Positions 7,992 to 15,486 of a stretch of 64,000 nucleotides of DNA are shown one piece after another. How positions within the stretch are numbered: position 1 is the stretch's first letter; each line of letters opens with the position of its first letter. The notes below the pieces were generated by a model. That model was given only the letters and a program-made list of their open reading frames with translations. It was not told the origin of the DNA and searched no databases. Source of the stretch: CAYNJG01 sp965216885 (GTDB lineage: Bacteria; Planctomycetota; Planctomycetia; Pirellulales; Pirellulaceae). The stretch covers positions 744,001 to 808,000 of the forward strand of contig OZ244209.1 of assembly GCA_965216885.1 (NCBI GenBank). Reading direction: 5' to 3'. A program made the translations under genes and the position numbers.

Positions 7992-9568
7992 TGTTCGTCC
8001 TCAATGCCCTGAATGGTGATGCAAAGAGCGCCGTCGCCGACGGTTTCCAACACCGCCTCGCCCGCGTCGTAATTGTCGACGAAGGTGCTTGCGGGGATGC
8101 TGGCGGAGTAGGTGACCTCGGAGATGCCTGTTCCGAAAGTGCCGGACTGGGTGATTCCGTCGAACTCAAACGACTGCGTGAGTGCGGCGATTGCCGCAGC
8201 ACTGTCTCCCGCTTCCTGAACGACGGCGTCGCGGTACGTCGCCAGCCCGGTCAGTGTGCCAATCACGACAATCGTTGCCAGAAGAATGAACTCAATGGAA
8301 AGGATGGCGCCGCGGGAGTCTTTCCACAGCTTCGATGAGATTTTCCTGGCACCGTCAGCGAGTCGGAGCCAGGATCGATCTGGTGTTTCACCTCGCCACA
8401 TCGAAAGAGCACGGCCGGCGTGTGTCAGGAAGGTGTAGTTTTTCCTGATCGATTCAGGCTCCATGACTTCCAGTTCGCGTACCAGCCACTGGCCGCCGCG
8501 GACGACCGATTCGCGCGGAGGTAGTAGATCGGTGTACTCGTGTTCCGGTAGCAACGCCCACCATTCGAGTGCATGGCCGGTGGCGACAATTCTTGCACCC
8601 TGGGTCCATAGTGGTTTGCTGGTGGGGATCTGTTGGCCCGGCCAGGAATCATCCCACCAGCCTTCGGCATGCTGAGAAGCCACCAGCTTCCTGGTGGCAA
8701 GTCCAAGGTGTTGTCGGATTTGGTTCCGCAGCGTCTCACTGAATAGCGGCATGATCTCCTGGTCGACACGCAGCATGGTCGCGAGGGTGAAGAGTCGGTG
8801 ACCACCGAAGCAAACCCCAAGCCCCATTTGCTCGCGCATGATGCGAGTTGCCAGTCGGTCAAACGTGATTTCCTGCCCTTCGCCGGTGACCCACGGATCG
8901 GCGTTTGTCGAATAGAGAGCCAGTACCAGCGACGTCCACTCGTACTCGGATTGATTCAGAGAAAACGTTCGCAGCGCCCGGTGCACAAGGTCGCCAAGGT
9001 GTACCGTTTGCCTTCTGGTCCGCAACGGGAAGTTCAGCGGCATACCGATTTCTGTCAGTGTGGCCAGCGTATGGTCAACGTGACTGGCCGTCGCCGGGCC
9101 CTCCTGCGTGCGGACGCGAGGCCCGTCGCCCATGTCCACAAGCAAAGGTCGCACGTCAGTCCCAAGGCTCTTCCGTAGGGCACGGTCGTCCGTCAGGATG
9201 GAGAGCATCTCGTTGCCGTCAAACAGCGTGTCGTCGCCGAAGGCTATCTCTGGTCCCCACATTCGCAAGGCGTGATCGAGATGATTGACCTTGGGAGGCA
9301 TCGCGGTTCGTGCAGGACGCAAGCGGGCCAGGCATTCAAGCAGCTGGTCGTCCGATACGACTTCTCGCCGGTCGTTCTTCAGCTCGAGTTTCAACGGTGT
9401 AGTTCGCAGCCGAGGCATGCCGTGGATGCGGCGCTGGTACTGCCTGCGCTGATTCAGGACGTACGTGCCACCCAGCGGCCAGAAAATCAGTTGACTCGCC
9501 GCGAAGGCAAACTCTCGACGGTCGGTAGTTGTCGAAGTAGACGAACTGGTTGTGCATTCTGTCTTCAT
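7988..9568 (-). CDS. Fusion of an alpha/alpha-toroid-like domain to a C-terminal Flp-like pilin domain
   Basis: A 526-residue protein of unusual design. The ATG at 9568 is preferred over an upstream in-frame ATG (9643) because it forms an ATGA overlap with the stop of the 9565 gene. One hydrophobic segment lies near the N-terminus (FAFAASQLIFWPLGGTYVL). The next 330 or so residues are helical and contain motifs like those of alpha/alpha-toroid folds (terpene cyclase or glycosidase-like): GVCFGGHRLFTLATMLR, QHAEGWWDDSWPG, ATGHALEWWALLPEH and THAGRALSMWRG. The last 110 residues (KLWKDSRGAILSIEFILLA onward) are a full pilin-like domain including the leader-like KLWKDSRG and a final Cys (LCITIQGI). 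The pilin relationship is visible; enzymatic activity is not claimed. Confidence 0.72.
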   Translation of the reverse strand: MKTECTTSSSTSTTTDRREFAFAASQLIFWPLGGTYVLNQRRQYQRRIHGMPRLRTTPLKLELKNDRREVVSDDQLLECLARLRPARTAMPPKVNHLDHALRMWGPEIAFGDDTLFDGNEMLSILTDDRALRKSLGTDVRPLLVDMGDGPRVRTQEGPATASHVDHTLATLTEIGMPLNFPLRTRRQTVHLGDLVHRALRTFSLNQSEYEWTSLVLALYSTNADPWVTGEGQEITFDRLATRIMREQMGLGVCFGGHRLFTLATMLRVDQEIMPLFSETLRNQIRQHLGLATRKLVASQHAEGWWDDSWPGQQIPTSKPLWTQGARIVATGHALEWWALLPEHEYTDLLPPRESVVRGGQWLVRELEVMEPESIRKNYTFLTHAGRALSMWRGETPDRSWLRLADGARKISSKLWKDSRGAILSIEFILLATIVVIGTLTGLATYRDAVVQEAGDSAAAIAALTQSFEFDGITQSGTFGTGISEVTYSASIPASTFVDNYDAGEAVLETVGDGALCITIQGIEDEQ

Positions 9569-11223
9569 GCGTCCGCCTCGATTCGGGGAGTTGGAATGCG
9601 AGTCAGCACAATCGTGTTTTCGGTTTCCAAAGTCATTTGCCACCGTTGGCTGCGCATGACCTCGGCGGCGAGGCGTCGCTGACGTACTTTGTCAACAAAG
9701 AGGACGTCGATCGCGTACCGATCCAGAAGACGCTGCCAGCTGGAGTCACCTCGAAAGATCTTTTGATAGTCACCCTGCACGCGGAGCGGCATGTTCGCCA
9801 GAGACTCGTTGGCGAACACGCTCATGTCTCGAGGGCCCTTCCAGATCAGCCAACTCGTCCAGTTCGTCGGAGCCCAAACTGTCAGTCCCGGCGTGGCGTC
9901 ATCGGAGTTGAGGACGCCGGTGTCCAACGCCAGATTCAGTTCGGTAGCAACGGTGCCTTCAAACAGTTGGGTGACCGTACGGGGTGGACCATCGAGTAAT
10001 GGCTGGCAGGATGGGGACAGGGCGAATGAACACCAAACGAAGAGGCCGGCAAAGAGGAGTCCGGCGAACTGAGTCGGTCGCCGCTCGTCTGCCTGGTTGT
10101 CGTCTGCCTGGTTGTCGTCTGGGGCAGCACGCGTGGCGACCACTCCCTGCGTCCATTGGCGAGCGGCGAGCAGGCAGACGACCGGTGCAAACCAACTGAG
10201 CAAACGGGGCTGCAAGGAGACAGCGAATGTAACGGCGATGACGATGCCCCAATCCGATTCAGTCATCTTTTGGGGGCACACCCGGTGCCGGTGGGTGATC
10301 ATCACCAGCGCCGCAACGACGATGAGGCCCGCCAACGACGGCAAATACAGCCCCGAGCCACGCTGCAATTGGGTCAAGACCGAGTCCATGCCATGCGTCG
10401 CGGCCTGACTCCACAACTCTAATCCCTGCGGTGACAGGAGTGTGCCCATCAGGGCCGCTTGCATCAGCCAGGTTGCTTCGATGACATCGGTCCTTCTCAG
10501 ACCCCGCAAGCCAGCCTCGGCATATGCCTGCCGCGCAATGGTAATCGACCGTCCGGCAAATATTAATAAGCCTATGAATACGGTCGATCCGATATTGGTC
10601 CAGATCGCAAACAGCAGCGGAATCGCGAGCCAGATTGCGGAGTTGTAGTGCAACGGCTGTCCGGCCCGATCTTCCTGGCCGTGGTCGGTTCGCAAATTGC
10701 GGGTGATCGTCCACCAGAGAATGGAAGCGAGCAAAATCTGCCCGAGGCCTTCCGGATCCAGATACGAAAATCTGTGAGACCAGGAAATCGCGATCAGGCA
10801 GCTGCATACAAGTGTGTACGTGACGTTCTGACTTCGTTGGTAGATCAATCGGCACCAGAAGCACAACGCCAGGGAAATCAGTACCGAGTTCGCCGTGCTA
10901 ATTCCTTCCGGGCCGAAGCGATTCGCGATCTCATAGGCGCCATAGTCAAACAGCCATGTCGATCCGGTGGTGGCCATCCCGTCCATCAATGGAACGCCAA
11001 CACCGACCTCCGGGAGCGTTCCTTGCGTGATAATTCGTTGTCCGGAAGCTGCGTGCACCCAAGTCTTCGTGATAGCCAGCGGAGTGTGATTCGCGACCAG
11101 AAAAACCAGCGATAGCCAGCCAACCAGCAGTACGCAGGTCCATGAGAGTTGCCACTCAACTCCCAGCACTGGAGACAGCGCCAAAGGCGGAGATTCCTGG
11201 TTGTTGACGAGGGTTGTGGACAT
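9565..11223 (-). CDS. Polytopic membrane protein of the tad locus, GT-C-like architecture
   Basis: A 552-residue protein with about 9-10 hydrophobic helices (first at about 28-46, TCVLLVGWLSLVFLVAN) spread over the first 420 residues, then a soluble C-terminal part of about 130 residues (NTIVLTRIPTPRIEADA at the end). The long loop after the first helix (FDYGAYEIANRFGPEGISTANSV) and overall plan look like GT-C-type glycosyltransferases or oligosaccharide transferases, but no sure catalytic motif is seen, so this is a weak suggestion. A DDNQA tandem repeat lies in a cytoplasmic-looking loop. It is coupled by an ATGA overlap to the toroid/pilin fusion, hinting that the two act together. Confidence 0.65.
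   Translation of the reverse strand: MSTTLVNNQESPPLALSPVLGVEWQLSWTCVLLVGWLSLVFLVANHTPLAITKTWVHAASGQRIITQGTLPEVGVGVPLMDGMATTGSTWLFDYGAYEIANRFGPEGISTANSVLISLALCFWCRLIYQRSQNVTYTLVCSCLIAISWSHRFSYLDPEGLGQILLASILWWTITRNLRTDHGQEDRAGQPLHYNSAIWLAIPLLFAIWTNIGSTVFIGLLIFAGRSITIARQAYAEAGLRGLRRTDVIEATWLMQAALMGTLLSPQGLELWSQAATHGMDSVLTQLQRGSGLYLPSLAGLIVVAALVMITHRHRVCPQKMTESDWGIVIAVTFAVSLQPRLLSWFAPVVCLLAARQWTQGVVATRAAPDDNQADDNQADERRPTQFAGLLFAGLFVWCSFALSPSCQPLLDGPPRTVTQLFEGTVATELNLALDTGVLNSDDATPGLTVWAPTNWTSWLIWKGPRDMSVFANESLANMPLRVQGDYQKIFRGDSSWQRLLDRYAIDVLFVDKVRQRRLAAEVMRSQRWQMTLETENTIVLTRIPTPRIEADA
10086..10120 (-). repeat. 15-bp in-frame tandem repeat, 2.3 copies
   Basis: The plus-strand unit cgtctgcctggttgt is exactly repeated, giving DDNQADDNQAD in the membrane protein's loop. 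Confidence 0.85.
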
Positions 11224-11260
11224 CGGTCACGAGACGCTTTTTGTTGGTAGATTGTTTCCG

Positions 11261-11767
11261 TCAGGGACAATAGCAGGCGGGGCCGGGAGCGATACTGGTG
11301 TGCTCAAACTGTCGATCGGCGAAGTCGACACAATAGTTGCGAAGTGCGTTGGGGATCGGTGTCACATTGGTTTCGACAATCAAAGTGGACCGCACGCGGT
11401 CGTCGGCTATCGCCGGGTAGGATCCTGTCGGTGACAGGGAGCCGTCGCCCGCCAGGATCGTGACGCCGCTTGCGTCTTCAACGATCAGTTGGCTGCCCAC
11501 GCCCAGCGTCATGTCGTGCACAGCGAGAAACGCGTTGACTCGATCGGTGATTTGCGATTCAGTGCAATCCATTGCTGCCAGACGAGCCGCCTCTAGTGAG
11601 GCGTGGCTGAGTGTCGTGTCAATGACAAGCACCGATGCGAATTGAATTGCTGCGACGAGCGAAAGGATCAGGATTGGCAGCACGAGCACAAGTTCGAGAA
11701 CCTCCACGCCATTTCTGGAGTCCCTAAAAGGGCGAATCGTTGATTTACTGTGTCGTACCGGTGGCAT
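11261..11767 (-). CDS. tadE: TadE-like pseudopilin
   Basis: A 168-residue TadE-family protein. Leader ending DSRNG, then VEVLELVLVLPILILSLVAAIQFA, with Glu at +5 of the predicted mature protein, the hallmark LP in the helix, and the downstream LSHASLEAARLAAM that is typical of TadE/TadG. The C-terminal domain has four Cys (MDC, NYC and the final ACYC), which could form disulfides outside the cytoplasmic membrane. It should be processed by TadV and take part in pilus biogenesis or anchoring. It lies 33 bp after the small Flp-like gene. No clear Shine-Dalgarno is visible before this ATG. Confidence 0.8.
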   Translation of the reverse strand: MPPVRHSKSTIRPFRDSRNGVEVLELVLVLPILILSLVAAIQFASVLVIDTTLSHASLEAARLAAMDCTESQITDRVNAFLAVHDMTLGVGSQLIVEDASGVTILAGDGSLSPTGSYPAIADDRVRSTLIVETNVTPIPNALRNYCVDFADRQFEHTSIAPGPACYCP

Positions 11768-11800
11768 TGGGGGCTTTCAGAGCAGGCTTCGCAACAGGAT

Positions 11801-12001
11801 CTAGTTGATAGTCGCAATTGCCTCCGCGAGGTCGATCAGTTCGCTCGTGAGTGCGCCACGGAGAGTTGCCAGTCCCGCGATCGCGCCAATTCCAACAATC
11901 GTGAGGAGCAGCAGATACTCGACGAACACAGTGCCCTCGTCGCCGATCTCCAGACGTGCTGCCAGTGAACGCAGGTTTGTTGCTTTACGGCGATTCGTCA
12001 T
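11801..12001 (-). CDS. flp: Small Flp/Fap-type pilin (paralogue E, canonical)
   Basis: At 66 residues this is the most canonical Flp pilin of the window. A 23-residue basic leader ends in GDEG; the mature N-terminus TVFVEYLLLLTIVGIGAIAG has Glu at +5 followed by Tyr, the standard Flp 'EY' pair, and the protein ends shortly after the helix (TSELIDLAEAIATIN). GAGGAC lies upstream of the ATG. It is the first gene of the minus-strand operon and would be the default candidate for the major Flp pilin, unless the paralogue pair at 13.9-14.7 kb takes that role. Confidence 0.85.
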   Translation of the reverse strand: MTNRRKATNLRSLAARLEIGDEGTVFVEYLLLLTIVGIGAIAGLATLRGALTSELIDLAEAIATIN

Positions 12002-12257
12002 GGTTTAGTCCTCGTCCAGTGACCTCTTGCAGTGGTTGGGAACTGCCACCGCTCGTGTAACCTATTCGGTTCAGAGCAACCGACTGCTGGCATTCAGAGC
12101 GATGAAAACGTGGTTAATCCATAACAGCGCGTTGTCTTGTGCGGAATGTAGTGTTTACCGTTCTGGATCGCCTGTTTGCATTTACTACATTGGGACTGGC
12201 GTATCTTGCCCAGCTGACACAGAAGGACGCATTCGTCGTATTTAGGGCCACTCCACG
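12002..12257. promoter_or_regulatory. Divergent intergenic region between the tad operon and the TadG-like gene
   Basis: A 256-bp gap between divergent genes; it must hold at least the promoter of the minus-strand operon. I see no strong sigma-70 hexamers or hairpins that I could point to with confidence. Confidence 0.4.
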
Positions 12258-13745
12258 TTGATTGCCGATTCCAGAGTTAGCGGACGCAGATGGATCCGCG
12301 AGGAAAGGGAAGGGAGTCATCCAGTCGTGGGAAATCCAGGTCTCTCGCTCAGGTTGCAGCGCCTCGGTGTTTCCACACTCTGGGTGTTGCTGACGCTACC
12401 GGTTCTCGTTCTGCTGACGTTGTACGCAGTGGAGGCTGGTCGCATTCACCTTGCGCGGCAGCAGTTGGTGACATCGCTGGAGTCGGCGGCGCTCGCGGCT
12501 CTGAAGAAGTGTGTATCCGGGGAAACCGATTCGACGTTTGCTGCGCGAGAATGCGGTGTTGATTTCGCGGCTTCAAATCTGGTCGCCGGGCAGTCGCCAG
12601 CCCTCGATCTTAACTGGGACGCTTCAATCATTCCGAACGAGAACGCCGATTGCGAGGGGGACCTCGTGTTTGGAATGCTTGGTGAAGTCGAAACACCCAT
12701 CGAGTTGAATACGCAGTATCTTGGCGGCTTCGGTCGCAAAACGGGTCCCAACGCCGTCGCCATGCTGACGCAAAGTCAGTCCGATTGGGTGACGGTAACG
12801 CTGTGTGCCCGCTCGTACACAGACATGGTCGTTGTGGGGACGTTGAATTACGGGCCGACCGCGCCACCGATGGTTGTCCGTGTGCGCAATGTTGGAGCCA
12901 ACAGTTTTGAGTTCGTCGCTCAGAACGTGAACGACGGGTCTTTTGAGAGTGGCTACCCGGTCTACTTTATTGTCGTTGAAGCCGGCGTGTATACCGATGC
13001 GGTTGAAGGCGGGACGATGGAAGCCGTCCTTTACAATTCCACAGTGACCGATCGGAAATCAAGCTGGAATGGCGAGAACCGAGGTTATCTAAACACCTAT
13101 ACCAATCCTGTCGTGGTCGGTCAGGTGATGAGTTACAACGACCCGGACTGGTCAGAGTTTTGGAGTCACAATGGTAATCACCGATTTCCGGCAGATCCCG
13201 GTGGGTTGTATACCGGAAAACAAGTCGGTGAAGATACCGATACGATTCGAGCCGATGAAACGGTCGGCTATATCGTTTTCGAAGAAGGTGTTGGGGCGTT
13301 GGAGGGGCTGCCATTCTACGCCGGCGAGACGACCCGGTCGGTCCGGTCAATTGACAACTCACCACCCTATACTTACACGCTGCCGTCTCCGCGCGCGTGG
13401 GCCTATGCGGTGTTGAATACCTCTGGGGAAGCCGGGGGTGACGGTGCGACCAGCCACTTGCATGGCAACGACCCGATTGACCCAGGGGCAATCAATGTTT
13501 CCCTGGATGAGGATCAGTTGCGGGACGCGGAAAGATCGCACATAGCGGAGGTCGTACACTACGTGGCCTTTTCAGGGCCTTGCGCTGTACATGCCAGGCA
13601 CGAGATGGAGGTGCCCTGGTACTTCAACAGCTTGTTGGGGTGCGTGCTTGCGAATCCAACGGTTGCCGGTAGTGCAACGGCGTGGTACGACAGCGCGGAA
13701 GACTGTGCGAAGCTCTTGTGCGTCGACACAATTGTCTGTCCGTGA
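12258..13745 (+). CDS. TadG-like surface/pilus-associated protein with a beta-rich domain
   Basis: A 495-residue protein with an N-terminal TadE/TadG-like segment: STLWVLLTLPVLVLLTLYAVEAGRIHLARQ followed by LVTSLESAALAALK. The start is uncertain: the TTG at 12258 or the GTG at 12327, with GGGAG about 10 bases before the latter. The large C-terminal part (about residues 190-370) is beta-rich, with VVRVRNVGANSFEFVAQ and VVVGQVMSYNDPDWSEFWSH. This resembles repeat-type adhesion or lectin-like modules with the MSYND motif seen in secreted proteins, but I cannot name the family. About ten Cys occur, several in the last 100 residues (for example CAKLLCVDTIVCP). A tip adhesin of the Tad pilus is plausible. 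Confidence 0.65.
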   Translation: MIADSRVSGRRWIREEREGSHPVVGNPGLSLRLQRLGVSTLWVLLTLPVLVLLTLYAVEAGRIHLARQQLVTSLESAALAALKKCVSGETDSTFAARECGVDFAASNLVAGQSPALDLNWDASIIPNENADCEGDLVFGMLGEVETPIELNTQYLGGFGRKTGPNAVAMLTQSQSDWVTVTLCARSYTDMVVVGTLNYGPTAPPMVVRVRNVGANSFEFVAQNVNDGSFESGYPVYFIVVEAGVYTDAVEGGTMEAVLYNSTVTDRKSSWNGENRGYLNTYTNPVVVGQVMSYNDPDWSEFWSHNGNHRFPADPGGLYTGKQVGEDTDTIRADETVGYIVFEEGVGALEGLPFYAGETTRSVRSIDNSPPYTYTLPSPRAWAYAVLNTSGEAGGDGATSHLHGNDPIDPGAINVSLDEDQLRDAERSHIAEVVHYVAFSGPCAVHARHEMEVPWYFNSLLGCVLANPTVAGSATAWYDSAEDCAKLLCVDTIVCP

Positions 13746-13807
13746 AGGTTCGATCCATGCAAAACTCCGTGCGATGGAGTTGCAATCGAATTGGTAGAAG
13801 GTTGAGC

Positions 13808-13833
13808 TGAGTCGGGCAGCCCTGCCCGACTCA
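13808..13833. terminator. Perfect 12-bp hairpin between convergent genes
   Basis: TGAGTCGGGCAG and CTGCCCGACTCA are separated by two bases. It lies between the TadG-like gene and the convergent pilin pair. No T-tract follows on either side, so it is either a bidirectional termination/processing hairpin or a REP-like element. Confidence 0.55.
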
Positions 13834-13848
13834 AGTCAACAGCAAGCG

Positions 13849-13872
13849 AAAAGGTAGACCGTGCGCCTACCC
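13849..13872 (-). terminator. Weak terminator-like hairpin after pilin paralogue F
   Basis: On the minus strand GGTAG, a 9-base loop and CTACC are followed by TTTT, 5 bases after the stop of the 13877 gene. The stem is short (5-6 bp), so strength is doubtful. Confidence 0.4.
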
Positions 13873-13876
13873 GTTT

Positions 13877-14206
13877 CTACGCTTCGTCTGCGGCTGCGCC
13901 GTCGAATGTGATGCAGTTGTCCGCTGCACCCGAAACATCGTCTGCGTCATCGCACCAGTCCAATGCGTCGACAAAGTCGCTGCCGGCGGTGCTCGACGCG
14001 TGGCCGACCACTCCGAAGAAGGCGTAGCTCTGGTTCAGGTCCTGAACGGCACCTGCGACATCCGACAATTCCGAAACAACTGCGTCCCGGACGGAAGCCA
14101 TGCCAGCGATCAGGCCAATGATGGCGATCGTCGACAAGAGAATTAGTTCGATGGATACGATGAAACCGGCATCGTCATTCCAAAGACGTTGGGCAATTGA
14201 GTTCAT
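13877..14206 (-). CDS. Flp-like pilin (paralogue F)
   Basis: A 109-residue pilin-like protein: leader MNSIAQRLWNDDAG, hydrophobic stretch FIVSIELILLSTIAIIGLIAG, then SVRDAVVSELSDVAGAVQDLNQSYAFFGV and a tail with two Cys (DWCDDAD and DNCITF). After the leader glycine the Glu is at +6, not +5. It is very close to the 14409 gene throughout, including the HASSTAGSDFVD segment, so the two are a recent tandem duplication. The Shine-Dalgarno AAAAGGTAG is one arm of an 11-bp inverted repeat in the 5' leader. The pair sits outside the main tad operon, so it may be regulated separately. Confidence 0.75.
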   Translation of the reverse strand: MNSIAQRLWNDDAGFIVSIELILLSTIAIIGLIAGMASVRDAVVSELSDVAGAVQDLNQSYAFFGVVGHASSTAGSDFVDALDWCDDADDVSGAADNCITFDGAAADEA

Positions 14207-14210
14207 GTGT

Positions 14211-14277
14211 AACTACCTTTTGGTGTGTGACAAAGGATTCTGGCCGGCTGTGACTAACCGGACAGGAAAAGGTAGTT
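14211..14277 (-). promoter_or_regulatory. 5' leader inverted repeat that can mask the ribosome binding site of the 13877 gene
   Basis: AACTACCTTTT (14211-14221 on plus) and AAAAGGTAGTT (14267-14277) form a perfect 11-bp inverted repeat with a 45-base spacer. On the minus strand the arm nearest the gene contains the AAAAGG Shine-Dalgarno, 9 bases before the ATG, so a folded leader would hide it. Regulatory role is inferred. Confidence 0.5.
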
Positions 14278-14408
14278 CGGGCGTGAGGTTTATGGGCAAT
14301 GACGGCAGGTTTGCCCGCCCGCCGGTGGAAAAGTTAGGCAATGGTTTGCTTTATTTGGATTGGTCCCCCACTGCTGGACGGAAAGGCGATGTCCCTACTG
14401 AGGTGTGT

Positions 14409-14747
14409 CTAGACCTCATCACTCGGACCACGGTTAAAGGTGATACAATTGTCAGCCGCTTCCGTCTCATCTTCGGCTGTGTCACAGAAGTCCAGGCCAT
14501 CTACAAAGTCGCTGCCGGCGGTACTGGACGCGTGGCCAATCACACCAAAATAGGCATAACTCTGATTTAGATCCTGGACGGCTCCGGCTACATCCGAAAG
14601 TTCAGATACGACGGCGTCACGAATTGACGCGAGGCCGACCAGGATGCCAAGCACGGCGATCGTCGAAATCAGGATGAGCTCGATCGAAACGATGAACCCT
14701 GCTTCATCTCGCCATAGTCGCTTCGTCGGTTGGGTTGACGGGCGCAT
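14409..14747 (-). CDS. Flp-like pilin (paralogue G)
   Basis: A 112-residue pilin-like protein. A longer open frame runs upstream to 15071, but the pilin begins at the ATG at 14747 (GGAAAG upstream), where the leader MRPSTQPTKRLWRDEAG matches that of its neighbour. The hydrophobic stretch FIVSIELILISTIAVLG, the RDAVVSELSDVAGAVQDLNQSYAYFGV helix, and the two-Cys tail (DFCDTAED and DNCITF) align almost residue by residue with the 13877 product. Glu is at +6 after the leader glycine. Probably one of two highly similar pilus subunits; transcription continues toward the 13877 gene 202 bp downstream. Confidence 0.75.
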   Translation of the reverse strand: MRPSTQPTKRLWRDEAGFIVSIELILISTIAVLGILVGLASIRDAVVSELSDVAGAVQDLNQSYAYFGVIGHASSTAGSDFVDGLDFCDTAEDETEAADNCITFNRGPSDEV

Positions 14748-14949
14748 TGCGCATCTTTCCACTAAGGTTGCCTGGAGAGCAACGGTGAGGTCGCTCGTGA
14801 CGTGAATTGGCTGCTGGAGAAATGAATCGGCTGTCGCGTATGTTGTGTCGTACGCGACGGCAGCGGAATCGGGGCAAGCCGTCGTGACTTGGTGGTGGAC
14901 GTACAGTTTGTAGAAGTTGTTCACAAAACTGAACAGGAAGCGACGTTGT

Positions 14950-15486
14950 CTAGCCACGAATCTGGCTTCTGGGGCCAAGCTCGATTGCCTGTAGTCGTCC
15001 GACCTTTCCGTCAGCGACTTCGAAGCGAAGCAGGGTGCGCATCGCGTGGAAGCCATGCCGCCCGGCTGCACCCGGATTGAAGTGCAGCATGTTCCCGAGC
15101 CTTTTGTCTCGCATCACTCGCAAGATGTGGGAGTGTCCACAGATAAATAGATCCGGTGGTTGCTGACGGATTTTGCTCGCCACGCGTCGATCGTACTTCC
15201 CCGGGTAGCCTCCGATGTGTGTCATCCAGACGTCGACGCCCTCGCACTCAAAACGATCGTGTTCGGGGTGCAGTGCTCGAATGGCCCCGTCATCGATGTT
15301 GCCGTAGACGCCACGCAGCGGTTTGAACTCGGACAACTGTTCGGACACTTCGACCGGTCCAAAGTCTCCGGCGTGCCAGATTTGGTCGCACTCGCTGAAG
15401 TATTCAAATACCGCCGGATCGAGGAATCCGTGGGTGTCCGAGATCAGGCCGATGCGTTGCATGAGCAGAATTGGGGCGGAGATCAT
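14950..15486 (-). CDS. YfcE/MJ0936-type metallophosphoesterase
   Basis: A compact (178 residues) calcineurin-like phosphodiesterase. The metal-binding motifs are in order: D17-x-H19 (LISDTHG), D41 (WHAGD), N63 (YGNID), H90 (MTHIGG) and GHSH 117-120. The family has a dinuclear metal centre and acts on phosphodiesters; the physiological substrate is not predictable. The first ATG has a run of six G just upstream; the ATG at 15462 (residue 9) is an alternative start. It is divergent from recQ and has no obvious operon partner. Confidence 0.87.
   Translation of the reverse strand: MISAPILLMQRIGLISDTHGFLDPAVFEYFSECDQIWHAGDFGPVEVSEQLSEFKPLRGVYGNIDDGAIRALHPEHDRFECEGVDVWMTHIGGYPGKYDRRVASKIRQQPPDLFICGHSHILRVMRDKRLGNMLHFNPGAAGRHGFHAMRTLLRFEVADGKVGRLQAIELGPRSQIRG

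Noticed and set aside
14748..15071. N-terminal extension of the pilin-like gene G
   Set aside because: The extra 108 residues have no pilin leader; the internal ATG has a ribosome site and a leader like that of paralogue F.
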